From IMG/VR virus record IMGVR_UViG_3300021963_000083, positions 20,656 to 84,655 of that record: 64,000 nucleotides of DNA. The stretch is one strand, 5' to 3'. The position numbers were made by a program, and so were the translations under genes. The stretch comes from a virus. This document shows, in pieces, positions 1-8,185 of the stretch. Each line of letters starts with the position of its first letter. Position 1 is the stretch's first letter. The notes under the pieces are model-generated. The model ran no database searches and was not told where the DNA came from. It saw nothing but the letters and a program-made list of their open reading frames with translations.

Positions 1-333
1 AATCCAGAGGAGTCAGCTCTCGAAGGAGTGCTCTATATTGTGGTTTTAGTTAATAAAATTACTAATAAAAGAGAGTGCGTTAAGATAGGGATTACCAAAG
101 GTCGTAACTGGAAGGCAGCTATCAAAAGGTCTAGCGGCTTTATTGGTTATGATATTAGGATTCAAAAAATAGTTTCAGGAACTCTTGAGGAAGTATTTTA
201 CTTAGAGGACTACCTACACGAACTATGGGCAGACCACAGATATTATGATAGTCATCGGTTCGGTGGACATACGGAATTATTTACTATTGACAAGTTATCT
301 GATATACTTGCAAGCGTGCCAAATGAGCTTTAA
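1..333 (+). CDS. GIY-YIG/T5orf172-like nuclease, 5'-truncated by window edge
   Basis: The reading frame is open from base 1, so the true start lies outside the window; an internal GTG at 28 is the first possible in-window start. The visible part has LYIV near the start and KIGIT about 20 residues later, then a long helix region. This resembles the GIY-YIG fold as found in T5orf172/Mug113-type phage proteins, many of which are free-standing endonucleases. It lies just upstream of a ligase half-gene, a common place for homing-type nucleases between split genes. The family call rests on short motifs only, and the catalytic Arg/Glu cannot be placed with certainty. Confidence 0.45.
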   Translation, partial: NPEESALEGVLYIVVLVNKITNKRECVKIGITKGRNWKAAIKRSSGFIGYDIRIQKIVSGTLEEVFYLEDYLHELWADHRYYDSHRFGGHTELFTIDKLSDILASVPNEL

Positions 334-344
334 AAAAATACTTC

Positions 345-373
345 TTGACTTTGACCCCTATTATGAGTATAAT
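345..373 (+). promoter_or_regulatory. Sigma70-type promoter for the replication operon
   Basis: TTGACT at 345-350 and a perfect TATAAT at 368-373 are separated by 17 bp. The predicted start near 380 leaves a short leader before the ATG at 400. This is the only strong promoter in the first 9 kb, so it probably drives the ligase-helicase-primase-polymerase run. Confidence 0.75.
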
Positions 374-399
374 GGCTTTATCAAGAGCAGAGAGATAAT

Positions 400-1149
400 A
401 TGCAAATAAACATTCCAACAAATTGTCCATCATGCAACAGCTCTCTTGTTCTTATTAACGATCTTCTCTATTGTCGGAATACAGACTGTGGCTCAATGAG
501 TCGTAAGCGTGTCGAGCATTTTGCATCAACGCTTAAAATCAAAGGTCTGGGTCCAGCAGCAGTGGAGAAGTTAGAACTATCTAGTCCTCTAGATATTTAT
601 AACCTAAGCCTTGAGGATATTTCTGAAGGCTTAAACTCGGAGAAGTTAGCAGCTAAGCTGTTTGATGAGATTGAGCAATCTAAGTCTAAACAACTTAATG
701 ATGTGCTACCTGCTCTGGGTATTCCGCTAATCGGTAAAACGGCTACAGATAAACTTGCTAAGATTTGTGATGACATTGAGTCCATTACAGAACAAACGTG
801 TAGTGATGCTGGCCTTGGGCCGAAGGCTACAGAAAACCTTATCAATTGGCTAAATGATAACGACTGGTACTTATTCTTACCGCACAATCTTAGTTTCGGA
901 AGTACCAAGGCTATTAGTCAAGTAAGTAAAGGTGTAGTCTGTATCACAGGAAAGCTTAACAGCTTCAAGACAAAAGCGGAAGCCCAAGTCGAACTAGAAC
1001 GACTAGGTTATGTAGTTAAGTCCTCTATAACGAAGGATGTAACTATTCTAGTAAATGAGAGTGGTAAAGAAACCACAAAAACGCAAAAAGCCAGAGAGTC
1101 TGGTGTTTTTGTTATCACAGACCTAAATCTATTTATCAATGGAGAATAA
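400..1149 (+). CDS. NAD-dependent DNA ligase, C-terminal subunit (zinc finger, HhH, BRCT)
   Basis: The 249-residue product matches only the C-terminal half of bacterial LigA. It has a four-Cys zinc finger (CPSC at about residue 9, then CRNTDC), helix-hairpin-helix segments (IKGLGPAA, LGIPLIGKTA, AGLGPKA) and a BRCT domain from about residue 175 (VCITGKL...). The adenylation (KxDG) and OB domains are absent. The gene has its own promoter and start, so it is not an obvious deletion remnant. Phage T5 is known to encode its NAD ligase as two subunits, and I infer the same here, with the adenylation subunit to the left of the window. A degenerate, catalytically dead remnant is the alternative. Confidence 0.75.
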   Translation: MQINIPTNCPSCNSSLVLINDLLYCRNTDCGSMSRKRVEHFASTLKIKGLGPAAVEKLELSSPLDIYNLSLEDISEGLNSEKLAAKLFDEIEQSKSKQLNDVLPALGIPLIGKTATDKLAKICDDIESITEQTCSDAGLGPKATENLINWLNDNDWYLFLPHNLSFGSTKAISQVSKGVVCITGKLNSFKTKAEAQVELERLGYVVKSSITKDVTILVNESGKETTKTQKARESGVFVITDLNLFINGE

Positions 1150-1156
1150 TTAAATT

Positions 1157-1873
1157 ATGACTACCCCAAAATGGACCGAAGAACGCACCGCACAACTAGT
1201 TGATGGCGTTGCCGACGAGTCCCCAGTAAGCCGCGCAACTGTTGCGGAACTAGCCGATGAGCTAGAAACAAGCACTCGTTCAATTTCATCGAAGCTGCGT
1301 AAGCTAGGCTACGACGTTGAGTTGGCTTCTGCTGCTCCTCGTGCGTTCTCTGATGAAGTTACTGCCGAATTGCGTGATTTCGTTCTCGACAACAGCGGTG
1401 AATACACCTATGCTGAGATCGCAGAAAACTTCCCAGGCGACTACACTGCCAAGGCTATCCAAGGCAAGATCCTTTCGATGGAACTTACCAGCCACGTTAA
1501 GGAAGCTCCTAAGGTTGAGCATGCCAAGTCGTATACTGCTGAAGAAGAAGCACTTGTTCTTAACTTCATCCGTAGCGGCAAGTTCGTAGAAGAAATTGCT
1601 GACGCAGTTGGCAAGTCAGTTCAGTCAGTTCGTGGTAAGGCTCTAAGCCTGCAGCGCGCTGGTGAAATCGACGCAATGCCAAAGCAGCGTGATGTTAAGG
1701 GTCCAGCTGCTGATCCACTAGAATCTATCGGTGACGTAGCTGCTATGTCGGTTGCTCAGATCGCTGAAAAGATTGGCAAGACCGAGCGCGGTGTAAAGAC
1801 CATGCTAACACGTCGTGGCCTCAAGGCTGCTGACTATGACGGTGCAGCTAAGAAAGAGAAAGCTGCTGCTTAA
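1157..1873 (+). CDS. Protein of four tandem HTH/Myb-like repeats
   Basis: This 238-residue protein looks like four successive helix-turn-helix units, each with a tri-helical SANT/Myb or GcrA-like pattern. They start near WTEERTAQ, FSDEVTAEL, YTAEEEALV and LESIGDVAAM, and each ends in a recognition-helix-like segment (TRSISSKLRKLG, TAKAIQGKI, SVQSVRGKALSL, TERGVKTML). The third repeat resembles the single repeat of the 103-residue proteins at 57097-57408 and 60064-60375, so the three form a family. It is probably a DNA-binding regulator or architectural protein. Codons are more GC-rich than in its neighbours, which suggests high expression. A strong hairpin follows. No exact function can be given. 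Confidence 0.7.
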   Translation: MTTPKWTEERTAQLVDGVADESPVSRATVAELADELETSTRSISSKLRKLGYDVELASAAPRAFSDEVTAELRDFVLDNSGEYTYAEIAENFPGDYTAKAIQGKILSMELTSHVKEAPKVEHAKSYTAEEEALVLNFIRSGKFVEEIADAVGKSVQSVRGKALSLQRAGEIDAMPKQRDVKGPAADPLESIGDVAAMSVAQIAEKIGKTERGVKTMLTRRGLKAADYDGAAKKEKAAA

Positions 1874-1891
1874 GTTTTCTCTTTAAGTGAA

Positions 1892-1931
1892 AGCCGGAGC
1901 AGCTTAAATGCTGCTTCGGCTAAACTTGTTT
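1892..1931 (+). terminator. Strong hairpin after the HTH-repeat gene
   Basis: AGCCGGAGCAGC pairs with GCTGCTTCGGCT across a 6-nt loop (1892-1921), followed by AAACTTGTTTT. The U-tract is imperfect, so it may be a partial terminator or an mRNA-stabilising 3' hairpin that keeps the helicase lower than the HTH protein. Confidence 0.6.
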
Positions 1932-1944
1932 TAAGGAGATAACT

Positions 1945-3342
1945 TTGAACCTCGCTAGTGCACTTTTCAAAAGGATTCTCGAAACAGAAGACTTTGATAC
2001 TTGGTCCAGCTTAAGACGGCACTATCTGCCTAGTGAGTATCACGTAATTTATGATGTTATCGACAAACAAATCGACTCATACCATAAGTTACCAACGATC
2101 GAAGAACTTAAGCTGGCAGTTAGAGACGCACCTACCTTAGACAAAGTCTATGCTATTCAAGCAGTTGAGGTAGATGCAGAACCCTTTCTTCTGTTAGACT
2201 ATCTAAAGAACGAATTTACACAAAAAGAGACTCTATTCCAACTACATAGATATGTAGAAAACTCTATCTCGTTTGAGACGGCAGAAGAAACATTAGAGTC
2301 TCTATACGATATTATCTCTAGGATTGAAGATAAGGTAGAATTAAAAGCTATCGAAGACAATCTACAGAAGATGAACCTATTCGAGTCGGATAGTGAGATT
2401 GCCGAGTATATTCCTCTCGGACTTAACGCAGAGTTTGACAATAAAGTCCGCTTTAAAAGTTCAGACTATATTCTTATGGGCGGTAAGCGCGGCTCAGGTA
2501 AGTCAATTACCTGCTCTAATTTAGCGAATACTGTCTATAATCGTAATAAATCTGTGCTATTCTTCACTATCGAAATGCCGACTCGTGAAGTCCTTCAGCG
2601 TCAATGCGCTATTGGATCGGGTGTTCCACACTCTAAGATTAAGTATAGAACACTCGACAATTTAGAATGGTTTAAGGTTGCTCAATGGTGGGCTGATCGC
2701 TATGAAAATGGTGATGTTCACTTAGAAACCTATAAAAAGCATAGGGACTTTGATAAGTTTCATGCTGCCCTTCAGAAAGAAAATCTTAACTCAGTACAGA
2801 TAGATATTGTGTATGACCCTGTACTAACTCTACCGAAACTAAAAGCCGAGATCATTAAAAGAACTAGGAAACTAGGTAATGTTGGCTTAATTATCGTTGA
2901 CTATGTTAACCAGATTAAGAGAACAACTTCCTCAGAAGATCGCTTTGACTGGAAAGATCAGATTGTGGTTAGTACCGCTCTGAAAACTATTGCTGGTGAA
3001 CTTCAAATTCCTGTGTTCTCGCCGTATCAAATTGATGCTAGTGGTGAGGCCCGTTTCGCTAAGGGTATTCTAGACTCTGCGGATGCCGCATTTATTCTAG
3101 AAGCTGGCCCCGATTCCGTACAATTTACTTGTACTAAGATGCGTGGTGATGCTAAGATTAATTTCACATCTAAAACTGACTGGAATACACTGACTATCGG
3201 CCCAGCAAATGGAATGGAGATCACTGTAGAGTCAGCGGAGGAAACTCCAAAGAAGTCAAGTTTTAAGAAAAAGAAAGCACCAAGAGAGGATGAAGATACT
3301 AAACCTATTATGGATGGTATTTATGACGATCCTCCCTTTTAA
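1945..3342 (+). CDS. DnaB-type replicative DNA helicase
   Basis: This 465-residue RecA-fold helicase has Walker A GGKRGSGKS at about residue 178 and Walker B LIIVDYVNQ at about 314, spaced as in the DnaB/gp41 family. It should unwind duplex DNA at the phage fork together with the primase encoded next. The N-terminal about 150 residues are helical and would form the ring collar. The only suitable start is TTG at 1945, preceded by AAGGAG. The C-terminus ends in a Lys-rich then acidic tail, a typical primase or SSB contact. The primase gene follows after 14 bp. Confidence 0.9.
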   Translation: MNLASALFKRILETEDFDTWSSLRRHYLPSEYHVIYDVIDKQIDSYHKLPTIEELKLAVRDAPTLDKVYAIQAVEVDAEPFLLLDYLKNEFTQKETLFQLHRYVENSISFETAEETLESLYDIISRIEDKVELKAIEDNLQKMNLFESDSEIAEYIPLGLNAEFDNKVRFKSSDYILMGGKRGSGKSITCSNLANTVYNRNKSVLFFTIEMPTREVLQRQCAIGSGVPHSKIKYRTLDNLEWFKVAQWWADRYENGDVHLETYKKHRDFDKFHAALQKENLNSVQIDIVYDPVLTLPKLKAEIIKRTRKLGNVGLIIVDYVNQIKRTTSSEDRFDWKDQIVVSTALKTIAGELQIPVFSPYQIDASGEARFAKGILDSADAAFILEAGPDSVQFTCTKMRGDAKINFTSKTDWNTLTIGPANGMEITVESAEETPKKSSFKKKKAPREDEDTKPIMDGIYDDPPF

Positions 3343-3356
3343 CATGAGGCAGGCAA

Positions 3357-4190
3357 ATGATTGTTGATGAACTTTTAACAGCGCAAGGAATAGAGTTCAG
3401 ACCCAGTGGTAAAGATTATCTTATTAGGTGTCTTAGTCCAGATCATGAAGATAGAAACCCTAGTCTTAGAATTGATAAGACTACTGGTATCTTCAATTGC
3501 CTGTCTTGTGGTTACTCTGGTAATTTATTCAATCACTTCGGTGAAAAGCCAGACTGGCTACAGATTAGACGAGAGAGGCTAAAAGGCATGATCTCTGACA
3601 AACTTGTGGAAACATCGGGACTTAGTATCCCAGAAAATGCCGTGTCATTCAATCAGGAATGGCGCGGTATATCTGCCTCTACTTTCAACAGGTTTGAGGC
3701 ATTTCAACATAGTAACTCTGAATATATTGGTCGAGTAGTATTTCCCATACGAGGAATTACTAATAAGATCGTCGCATTTTGCGGTAGACACCAAGGTCAG
3801 GTAGACCCTAAGTATCTATTCCACCCTGCTGGCGCTAAATTACCATTATTTCCTATTGTTAAACCAATACAAGGACGAATAATCCTAGTAGAAGGTATCA
3901 TGGATATGATTAATCTTCACGACAAAGGACTGACTAATGCTGTTTGTGCATTTGGAGTCAACAAGGTTACAGTAGATAAAATAAATATCTTGAAAATTCA
4001 AGGAATTTCTGGTATAGATATATTCTTCGATAATGATGATGCTGGGCAGAATGGATCAACAGCATTAAAAGACTTACTAGAGCGTAATGAGCTGACTTCT
4101 CGTAATATTACATTCGGTAAAGTTAAAGACCCAGGTGAATTGACAGCCTTACAAGTGATCAAATTAAAGGAGACCTTATACAATGGCTAG
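3357..4190 (+). CDS. DnaG-like primase (CHC2 zinc finger plus TOPRIM)
   Basis: The N-terminus carries a CHC2 zinc-binding region: Cys and His in RCLSPDHEDRNPS, then CLSCGYSGN at residues 46-54. A TOPRIM domain follows, with VEGIMD at about residue 180 and the acidic FFDNDDAGQ at about 225. At 277 residues it is much shorter than bacterial DnaG and lacks a helicase-binding domain, as is usual for phage primases of the gp4-primase type. It makes RNA primers for lagging-strand synthesis. The stop overlaps the polymerase start by 8 nt, so the two are translationally coupled. Confidence 0.88.
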   Translation: MIVDELLTAQGIEFRPSGKDYLIRCLSPDHEDRNPSLRIDKTTGIFNCLSCGYSGNLFNHFGEKPDWLQIRRERLKGMISDKLVETSGLSIPENAVSFNQEWRGISASTFNRFEAFQHSNSEYIGRVVFPIRGITNKIVAFCGRHQGQVDPKYLFHPAGAKLPLFPIVKPIQGRIILVEGIMDMINLHDKGLTNAVCAFGVNKVTVDKINILKIQGISGIDIFFDNDDAGQNGSTALKDLLERNELTSRNITFGKVKDPGELTALQVIKLKETLYNG

Positions 4191-6471
4191 TGTAGCAATT
4201 ATTGAGACTAAACCAAGTCGTAGTGACTTCCATAAAAGTTTCAAGGAGGCATTTGAGTTTGATAGGTATTGCCTATGCTCAGATCCTTCAATCAAGAAGG
4301 TTCTTAAAAAGAACGTAGATATTGAATTCGATCCAGATAACTATGAATGGGTTATTTTGGTGGGGTCGGATGCGTGTAAGTATTACACTAAGAACGCTTC
4401 CGTAACAGATTATAGTGGTAAGATTGTAGAAGACAAGTTTCTTCCAGTCATTAATCCAGCTATGGTATCATTCAAGCCAGAGTCGGCTCGACTTTGGGAA
4501 GAATCACGAGATAATATTATTGGCTATGTAACTGGCGCGAAGCGAGTTGTAAAGTATTCCACAGATCGAATCTATGGTATTACTGACTCAGAGCATCTAA
4601 AGCAGTTTCTTCGCGATGCAATTGCCAGCCCCAACCCTTTTATCGGTCTTGACTCTGAAACTACAGCACTATATCCACGTGATGGGTATGTGCTAGGTAT
4701 TAGCCTTTCTTACGAACGAGATCACGGAGCATATATTGACTCCGACTGCATTGATGATGAAGCATCAGAGCTATTCCAGCAACTATTCAACAAGAAGACT
4801 GTAGTATTTCATAACGCTAAGTTCGACTTGGCCTTCATGACTTTTCACTTTGGCTGGAACTTTCCGGTATATGAAGATACTATGCTTCTACACTATTGCA
4901 TTGATGAAAACCCAGGTACTCACGGCCTAAAGCAATTGGCTCTACAACTCACCGACTATGGTGACTATGAGCAGCCCATGTATGAGTGGATTGACGAATA
5001 TCGTAAGAAGACTGGATGCTTGAAGGATGACTTCTCCTTTGATCTTATTCCATTCGATATTATCAAGAATTACGCAGCTATCGACGCTGTAGTAACATTC
5101 CTCATTTATGCAAAGCTAAAACCTGCTGTTACTAAGAATAAGAAGCTGAATCAAGTATATAATGGTATACTTATTCCGGCCTCTACCTTCCTAATTGAGA
5201 TTCAGGACAATGGCGTTCCATTTGATATGGCCCGCCTAAAGTTTGCTCAAGGTGAAATGCAGAAAAGCATTGATGAATCTATTGAAGAACTATATAAGGA
5301 ACCTAAAGTACGTGAATTCGAAGAAGCACAGGGGAAACCCTTCAATCCAAACAGTGTTATGCAGCTTCGTAGTTTCTTATTCGATTACCTTGGCTTGCAA
5401 CCTATTGGCAAGAAAACTAGCACAGGTGCTAATTCAACAGACGCTGAAGTCTTGCAAGAACTTGCCGACCAGCACCACGTACCGCAGCTAATTCTAAATA
5501 TTCGCCAGAAAAGTAAGATTAAGAACACATACCTTGATAAAATTATTCCACAACTCGATCGTGATGGTCGCCTACGTACTAATTTTAACATCCATGGTAC
5601 TACTAGTGGACGGCTCAGTTCTTCTGGCAAGCTTAACCTTCAGCAGCTTCCTCGTGATAACCCAGCTGTCAAGGGTAGTATCAAGGCATCGCCAGGACAT
5701 AAGATCGTAGCGGTCGACTTGACCACAGCAGAAGTCTACATTGTAGCAGTTCTGTCTGGTGATAAGGAGTTGATGGGTGTGTTCAAGAGTGGAGGTGACT
5801 TCCACTCTACAATGGCTAAGAAAGTATTCGGACTAGACTGTCCTGTTGCGGAAGTAAAGGCATTACACCCTCTACTACGTCAGGCTGCTAAGGCCATTAC
5901 CTTCGGTATTCTTTATGGGTCTGGGCCTTCTAAGGTTAGTGAGACTGTTAATAAGGAAGCCAAGGCTAATAATATGGACTACTACTTCAGTATTGAAGAC
6001 GCCCAAGAAGCTATTAAGTCTTACTTCAAAGAATTTAGAAAGCTGCGCGAGTGGCTAACTACTAATCAGGAGTTCATTTCTAAAAATGGATATACCTATT
6101 CTTACTTTGGCCGTAAGCGTCGTCTTCCTAATGTTCTTTCAACAGATGGTGGGATTAAGTCCCATGCTGTACGCTCAGGACTAAACTTCCTAGTTCAGTC
6201 TCCTGCTAGTGACGTCAATCTGCTTGCAGGTATTGAAATGCAGCAGCATATTAAAAAGACTGGCATGAAGGCTCGTATCTTCGCACTTGTTCATGACTCT
6301 ATTCTAGCAGAGGTGCCAGAGGATGAGATCGAGAAGTACATGGAAGACCTAGAAGGATTTATTAAAACGGACCGAGGACTATCTATTCCAGGTTGCTCCA
6401 TCGGATGTGATTTTGAGGTGGGTGATGATTATTCATTCGGAAAGTTTGAAAAGCAATACGGACTGGTATGA
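4183..6471 (+). CDS. Family A DNA polymerase with 3'-5' exonuclease and degenerate UDG-like N-terminus
   Basis: 762 residues. The exonuclease motifs are intact: LDSET at about 157, HNAKFD, and NYAAID. Polymerase motif B (RQAAKAITFGILYG) is canonical, with Phe at the ribose-selectivity position. Motif A reads VDLTTAEV instead of the usual DYSQIELR, and motif C reads HDS where most family members have HDE. Residues about 55-105 (VGSDACKYYTK ... LPVINPAMVSFKPE) resemble the C-terminal half of a family-4 uracil-DNA glycosylase, as in SPO1-type polymerases, but appear inactive. There is no 5'-nuclease domain; a separate gene at 13733 supplies it. This is the replicative polymerase. Confidence 0.92.
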   Translation: MASVAIIETKPSRSDFHKSFKEAFEFDRYCLCSDPSIKKVLKKNVDIEFDPDNYEWVILVGSDACKYYTKNASVTDYSGKIVEDKFLPVINPAMVSFKPESARLWEESRDNIIGYVTGAKRVVKYSTDRIYGITDSEHLKQFLRDAIASPNPFIGLDSETTALYPRDGYVLGISLSYERDHGAYIDSDCIDDEASELFQQLFNKKTVVFHNAKFDLAFMTFHFGWNFPVYEDTMLLHYCIDENPGTHGLKQLALQLTDYGDYEQPMYEWIDEYRKKTGCLKDDFSFDLIPFDIIKNYAAIDAVVTFLIYAKLKPAVTKNKKLNQVYNGILIPASTFLIEIQDNGVPFDMARLKFAQGEMQKSIDESIEELYKEPKVREFEEAQGKPFNPNSVMQLRSFLFDYLGLQPIGKKTSTGANSTDAEVLQELADQHHVPQLILNIRQKSKIKNTYLDKIIPQLDRDGRLRTNFNIHGTTSGRLSSSGKLNLQQLPRDNPAVKGSIKASPGHKIVAVDLTTAEVYIVAVLSGDKELMGVFKSGGDFHSTMAKKVFGLDCPVAEVKALHPLLRQAAKAITFGILYGSGPSKVSETVNKEAKANNMDYYFSIEDAQEAIKSYFKEFRKLREWLTTNQEFISKNGYTYSYFGRKRRLPNVLSTDGGIKSHAVRSGLNFLVQSPASDVNLLAGIEMQQHIKKTGMKARIFALVHDSILAEVPEDEIEKYMEDLEGFIKTDRGLSIPGCSIGCDFEVGDDYSFGKFEKQYGLV

Positions 6472-6976
6472 GTATAGGAACGAGCTTCCTTTAAATACCT
6501 TGAAGGCGTGGCGAGAAGAAATTCTCGCCACAGCCCGATTTGAACACACAGGATGGACTGGTGCGCCGAAGGAACCATATCGGCATTGGTGTTACGCGCC
6601 CGACTATGAAGGTCTATTTGTAAAAATATTTGAGTGCCTAAACGAATCCTTTAAAGAAGAAGGATTGAATCTAAAACCAGAACGATTATTACTAAATGTA
6701 TATAATCATGGGGATAGCTCATGGCTTCATACAGATACAGAAAAGCCAGGTTACTGGACTGCCATATTATTCATGAATGAATATTGGGATGTTAACTGGG
6801 GAGGAGACTTCGTTCTTGTTAAGAACAATGAAATATATAAGTCATTCGCACCCACCCCAGGAAAGTTTGTACTATTTCAATCTAATATCCTACACGGCGC
6901 TAGACCCGTATCTAGAGAAGCACAGTTTCCTAGGGCGGCACTAGCTATACAATGTTCAAACGATTCCAAGATATAA
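6425..6976 (+). CDS. 2-oxoglutarate/Fe(II)-dependent oxygenase
   Basis: The double-stranded beta-helix iron ligands are visible as WLHTDTE (His-x-Asp) near residue 99 and LHGARPVS (distal His) near 155, with an Arg after it suited to binding 2-oxoglutarate. Related phage proteins hydroxylate proteins or nucleotides; the substrate is unknown here. I chose ATG 6425 because GAGGTG sits 5 nt upstream; GTG 6407 is an in-frame alternative. It overlaps the end of the polymerase gene by 47 nt, and the next gene by 25 nt, so it belongs to the replication operon. Confidence 0.75.
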   Translation: MIIHSESLKSNTDWYEYRNELPLNTLKAWREEILATARFEHTGWTGAPKEPYRHWCYAPDYEGLFVKIFECLNESFKEEGLNLKPERLLLNVYNHGDSSWLHTDTEKPGYWTAILFMNEYWDVNWGGDFVLVKNNEIYKSFAPTPGKFVLFQSNILHGARPVSREAQFPRAALAIQCSNDSKI

Positions 6977-7449
6977 AGACAATAAAGTTTCCTGTATATG
7001 CTCTTCCATCTGTGGATTGGTATATGCAGGATGGTGTGCTGTTTATAGACGATGGCAAAGTACTAGATGATAAGAATATGCCGGGAGCTACTCTTGGCAT
7101 TAGAAGAATACAGTGTGGAAGAAAAGATCTATGTAGGCTTAAAAAAGCCTATACAGATTTTAATTCTATGATTAAGGGCAAGCACAAAATCTTCATAGAT
7201 AGTAATGGAAATCCATTCGTATATAAACGAACTATAAACAGTCCTCTTATTCACCATAGAGTAGATAAACTTGAACTAAAGGGAGATTGCTCCGTCATTT
7301 GGTTCAAGAATATTAGTCATCCAATGACTATACCTCGACCTCCATATGGTGATGCTAGATATGCTAGAATACTATATTACAAAGGGTTTCCTTGGCTAAT
7401 ATATGACTTCGTACTAGAAAGAGGTAAGGACTCGTATCGACGAGTATGA
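6952..7449 (+). CDS. Conserved-looking phage protein of unknown function
   Basis: 165 residues, no domain recognised. It is basic, rich in aromatic residues and predicted mostly beta (VDWYMQDGVLFIDD, FIDSNGNPFVYKR, CSVIWFKN). It overlaps the oxygenase gene and is followed by phoH after 6 nt, so it is cotranscribed and likely acts in DNA metabolism or with the oxygenase. Nothing more can be supported. Confidence 0.65.
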   Translation: MFKRFQDIKTIKFPVYALPSVDWYMQDGVLFIDDGKVLDDKNMPGATLGIRRIQCGRKDLCRLKKAYTDFNSMIKGKHKIFIDSNGNPFVYKRTINSPLIHHRVDKLELKGDCSVIWFKNISHPMTIPRPPYGDARYARILYYKGFPWLIYDFVLERGKDSYRRV

Positions 7450-7455
7450 GAAGAT

Positions 7456-8142
7456 ATGCGAAATAGTAAGAAGGGTCCAGGAAGGTTTGCTAAACAGCAG
7501 CACTCCATGGATTTCAAAGTAAAGAACATAACTGCACTAAATGATAGACAGTCAAAAGTATTACGTAGCGATAAGAACCTAGTTCTAACTGGTTACGCTG
7601 GGACGGGTAAGACCTTCCTGACTTCGTATATTGCATATCATGAAATGTTTGCAGGAAACTATGACAGACTAATCTATATGAGAAGTGCTGTGCCAACTAG
7701 AAACACTGGGTTCCTGCCTGGTACTCAAGAAGAAAAACTAGCTATATACGAGGCTCCATATATTGATATTGCCTCTGAGCTATTTGGCCGCGGTGATGCA
7801 TATGACATTCTCAAGAAAAAAGGATTAGTACACTTTACCTCTACTTCTTATGTTAGAGGCATAAATCTTAGAAATGCTGTAATCATAGTAGACGAGACTC
7901 AGAACATGACTTATCATGAACTAGACTCAATTATTACGAGACTTAATGATAACTGCAGAATTATGTTCTGTGGTGATATTAGACAGGCCGATCTTTATAA
8001 GAACGGACTCGAAGACTTCTATAGTGTTTTGAAGAAGATGGACGAATTTGATTTCGTTGATTTCAAGAAAGAAGATATTGTACGTAGTGATCTAGTTAGA
8101 AACTATATCATTAAGAAAGAGCAAATTCTAAATAAAATGTAA
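7456..8142 (+). CDS. phoH: PhoH-like P-loop ATPase
   Basis: Walker A GYAGTGKT lies at about residue 49 and Walker B VIIVDETQNM at about 151, followed by DIRQADL, the typical PhoH sensor region. The 228 residues cover the single PhoH ATPase core without the PIN domain of PhoH2 proteins. The family is widespread in marine and other large phages. A phosphate-starvation role is often cited but not proven, and an RNA/DNA helicase-like activity is plausible. The leader MRNSKKGPGRFAKQ is strongly basic. Confidence 0.88.
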   Translation: MRNSKKGPGRFAKQQHSMDFKVKNITALNDRQSKVLRSDKNLVLTGYAGTGKTFLTSYIAYHEMFAGNYDRLIYMRSAVPTRNTGFLPGTQEEKLAIYEAPYIDIASELFGRGDAYDILKKKGLVHFTSTSYVRGINLRNAVIIVDETQNMTYHELDSIITRLNDNCRIMFCGDIRQADLYKNGLEDFYSVLKKMDEFDFVDFKKEDIVRSDLVRNYIIKKEQILNKM

Positions 8143-8185
8143 GGCTAGTAAATAGCTAAGGGGATATATCCCGGGGATTGAATTA

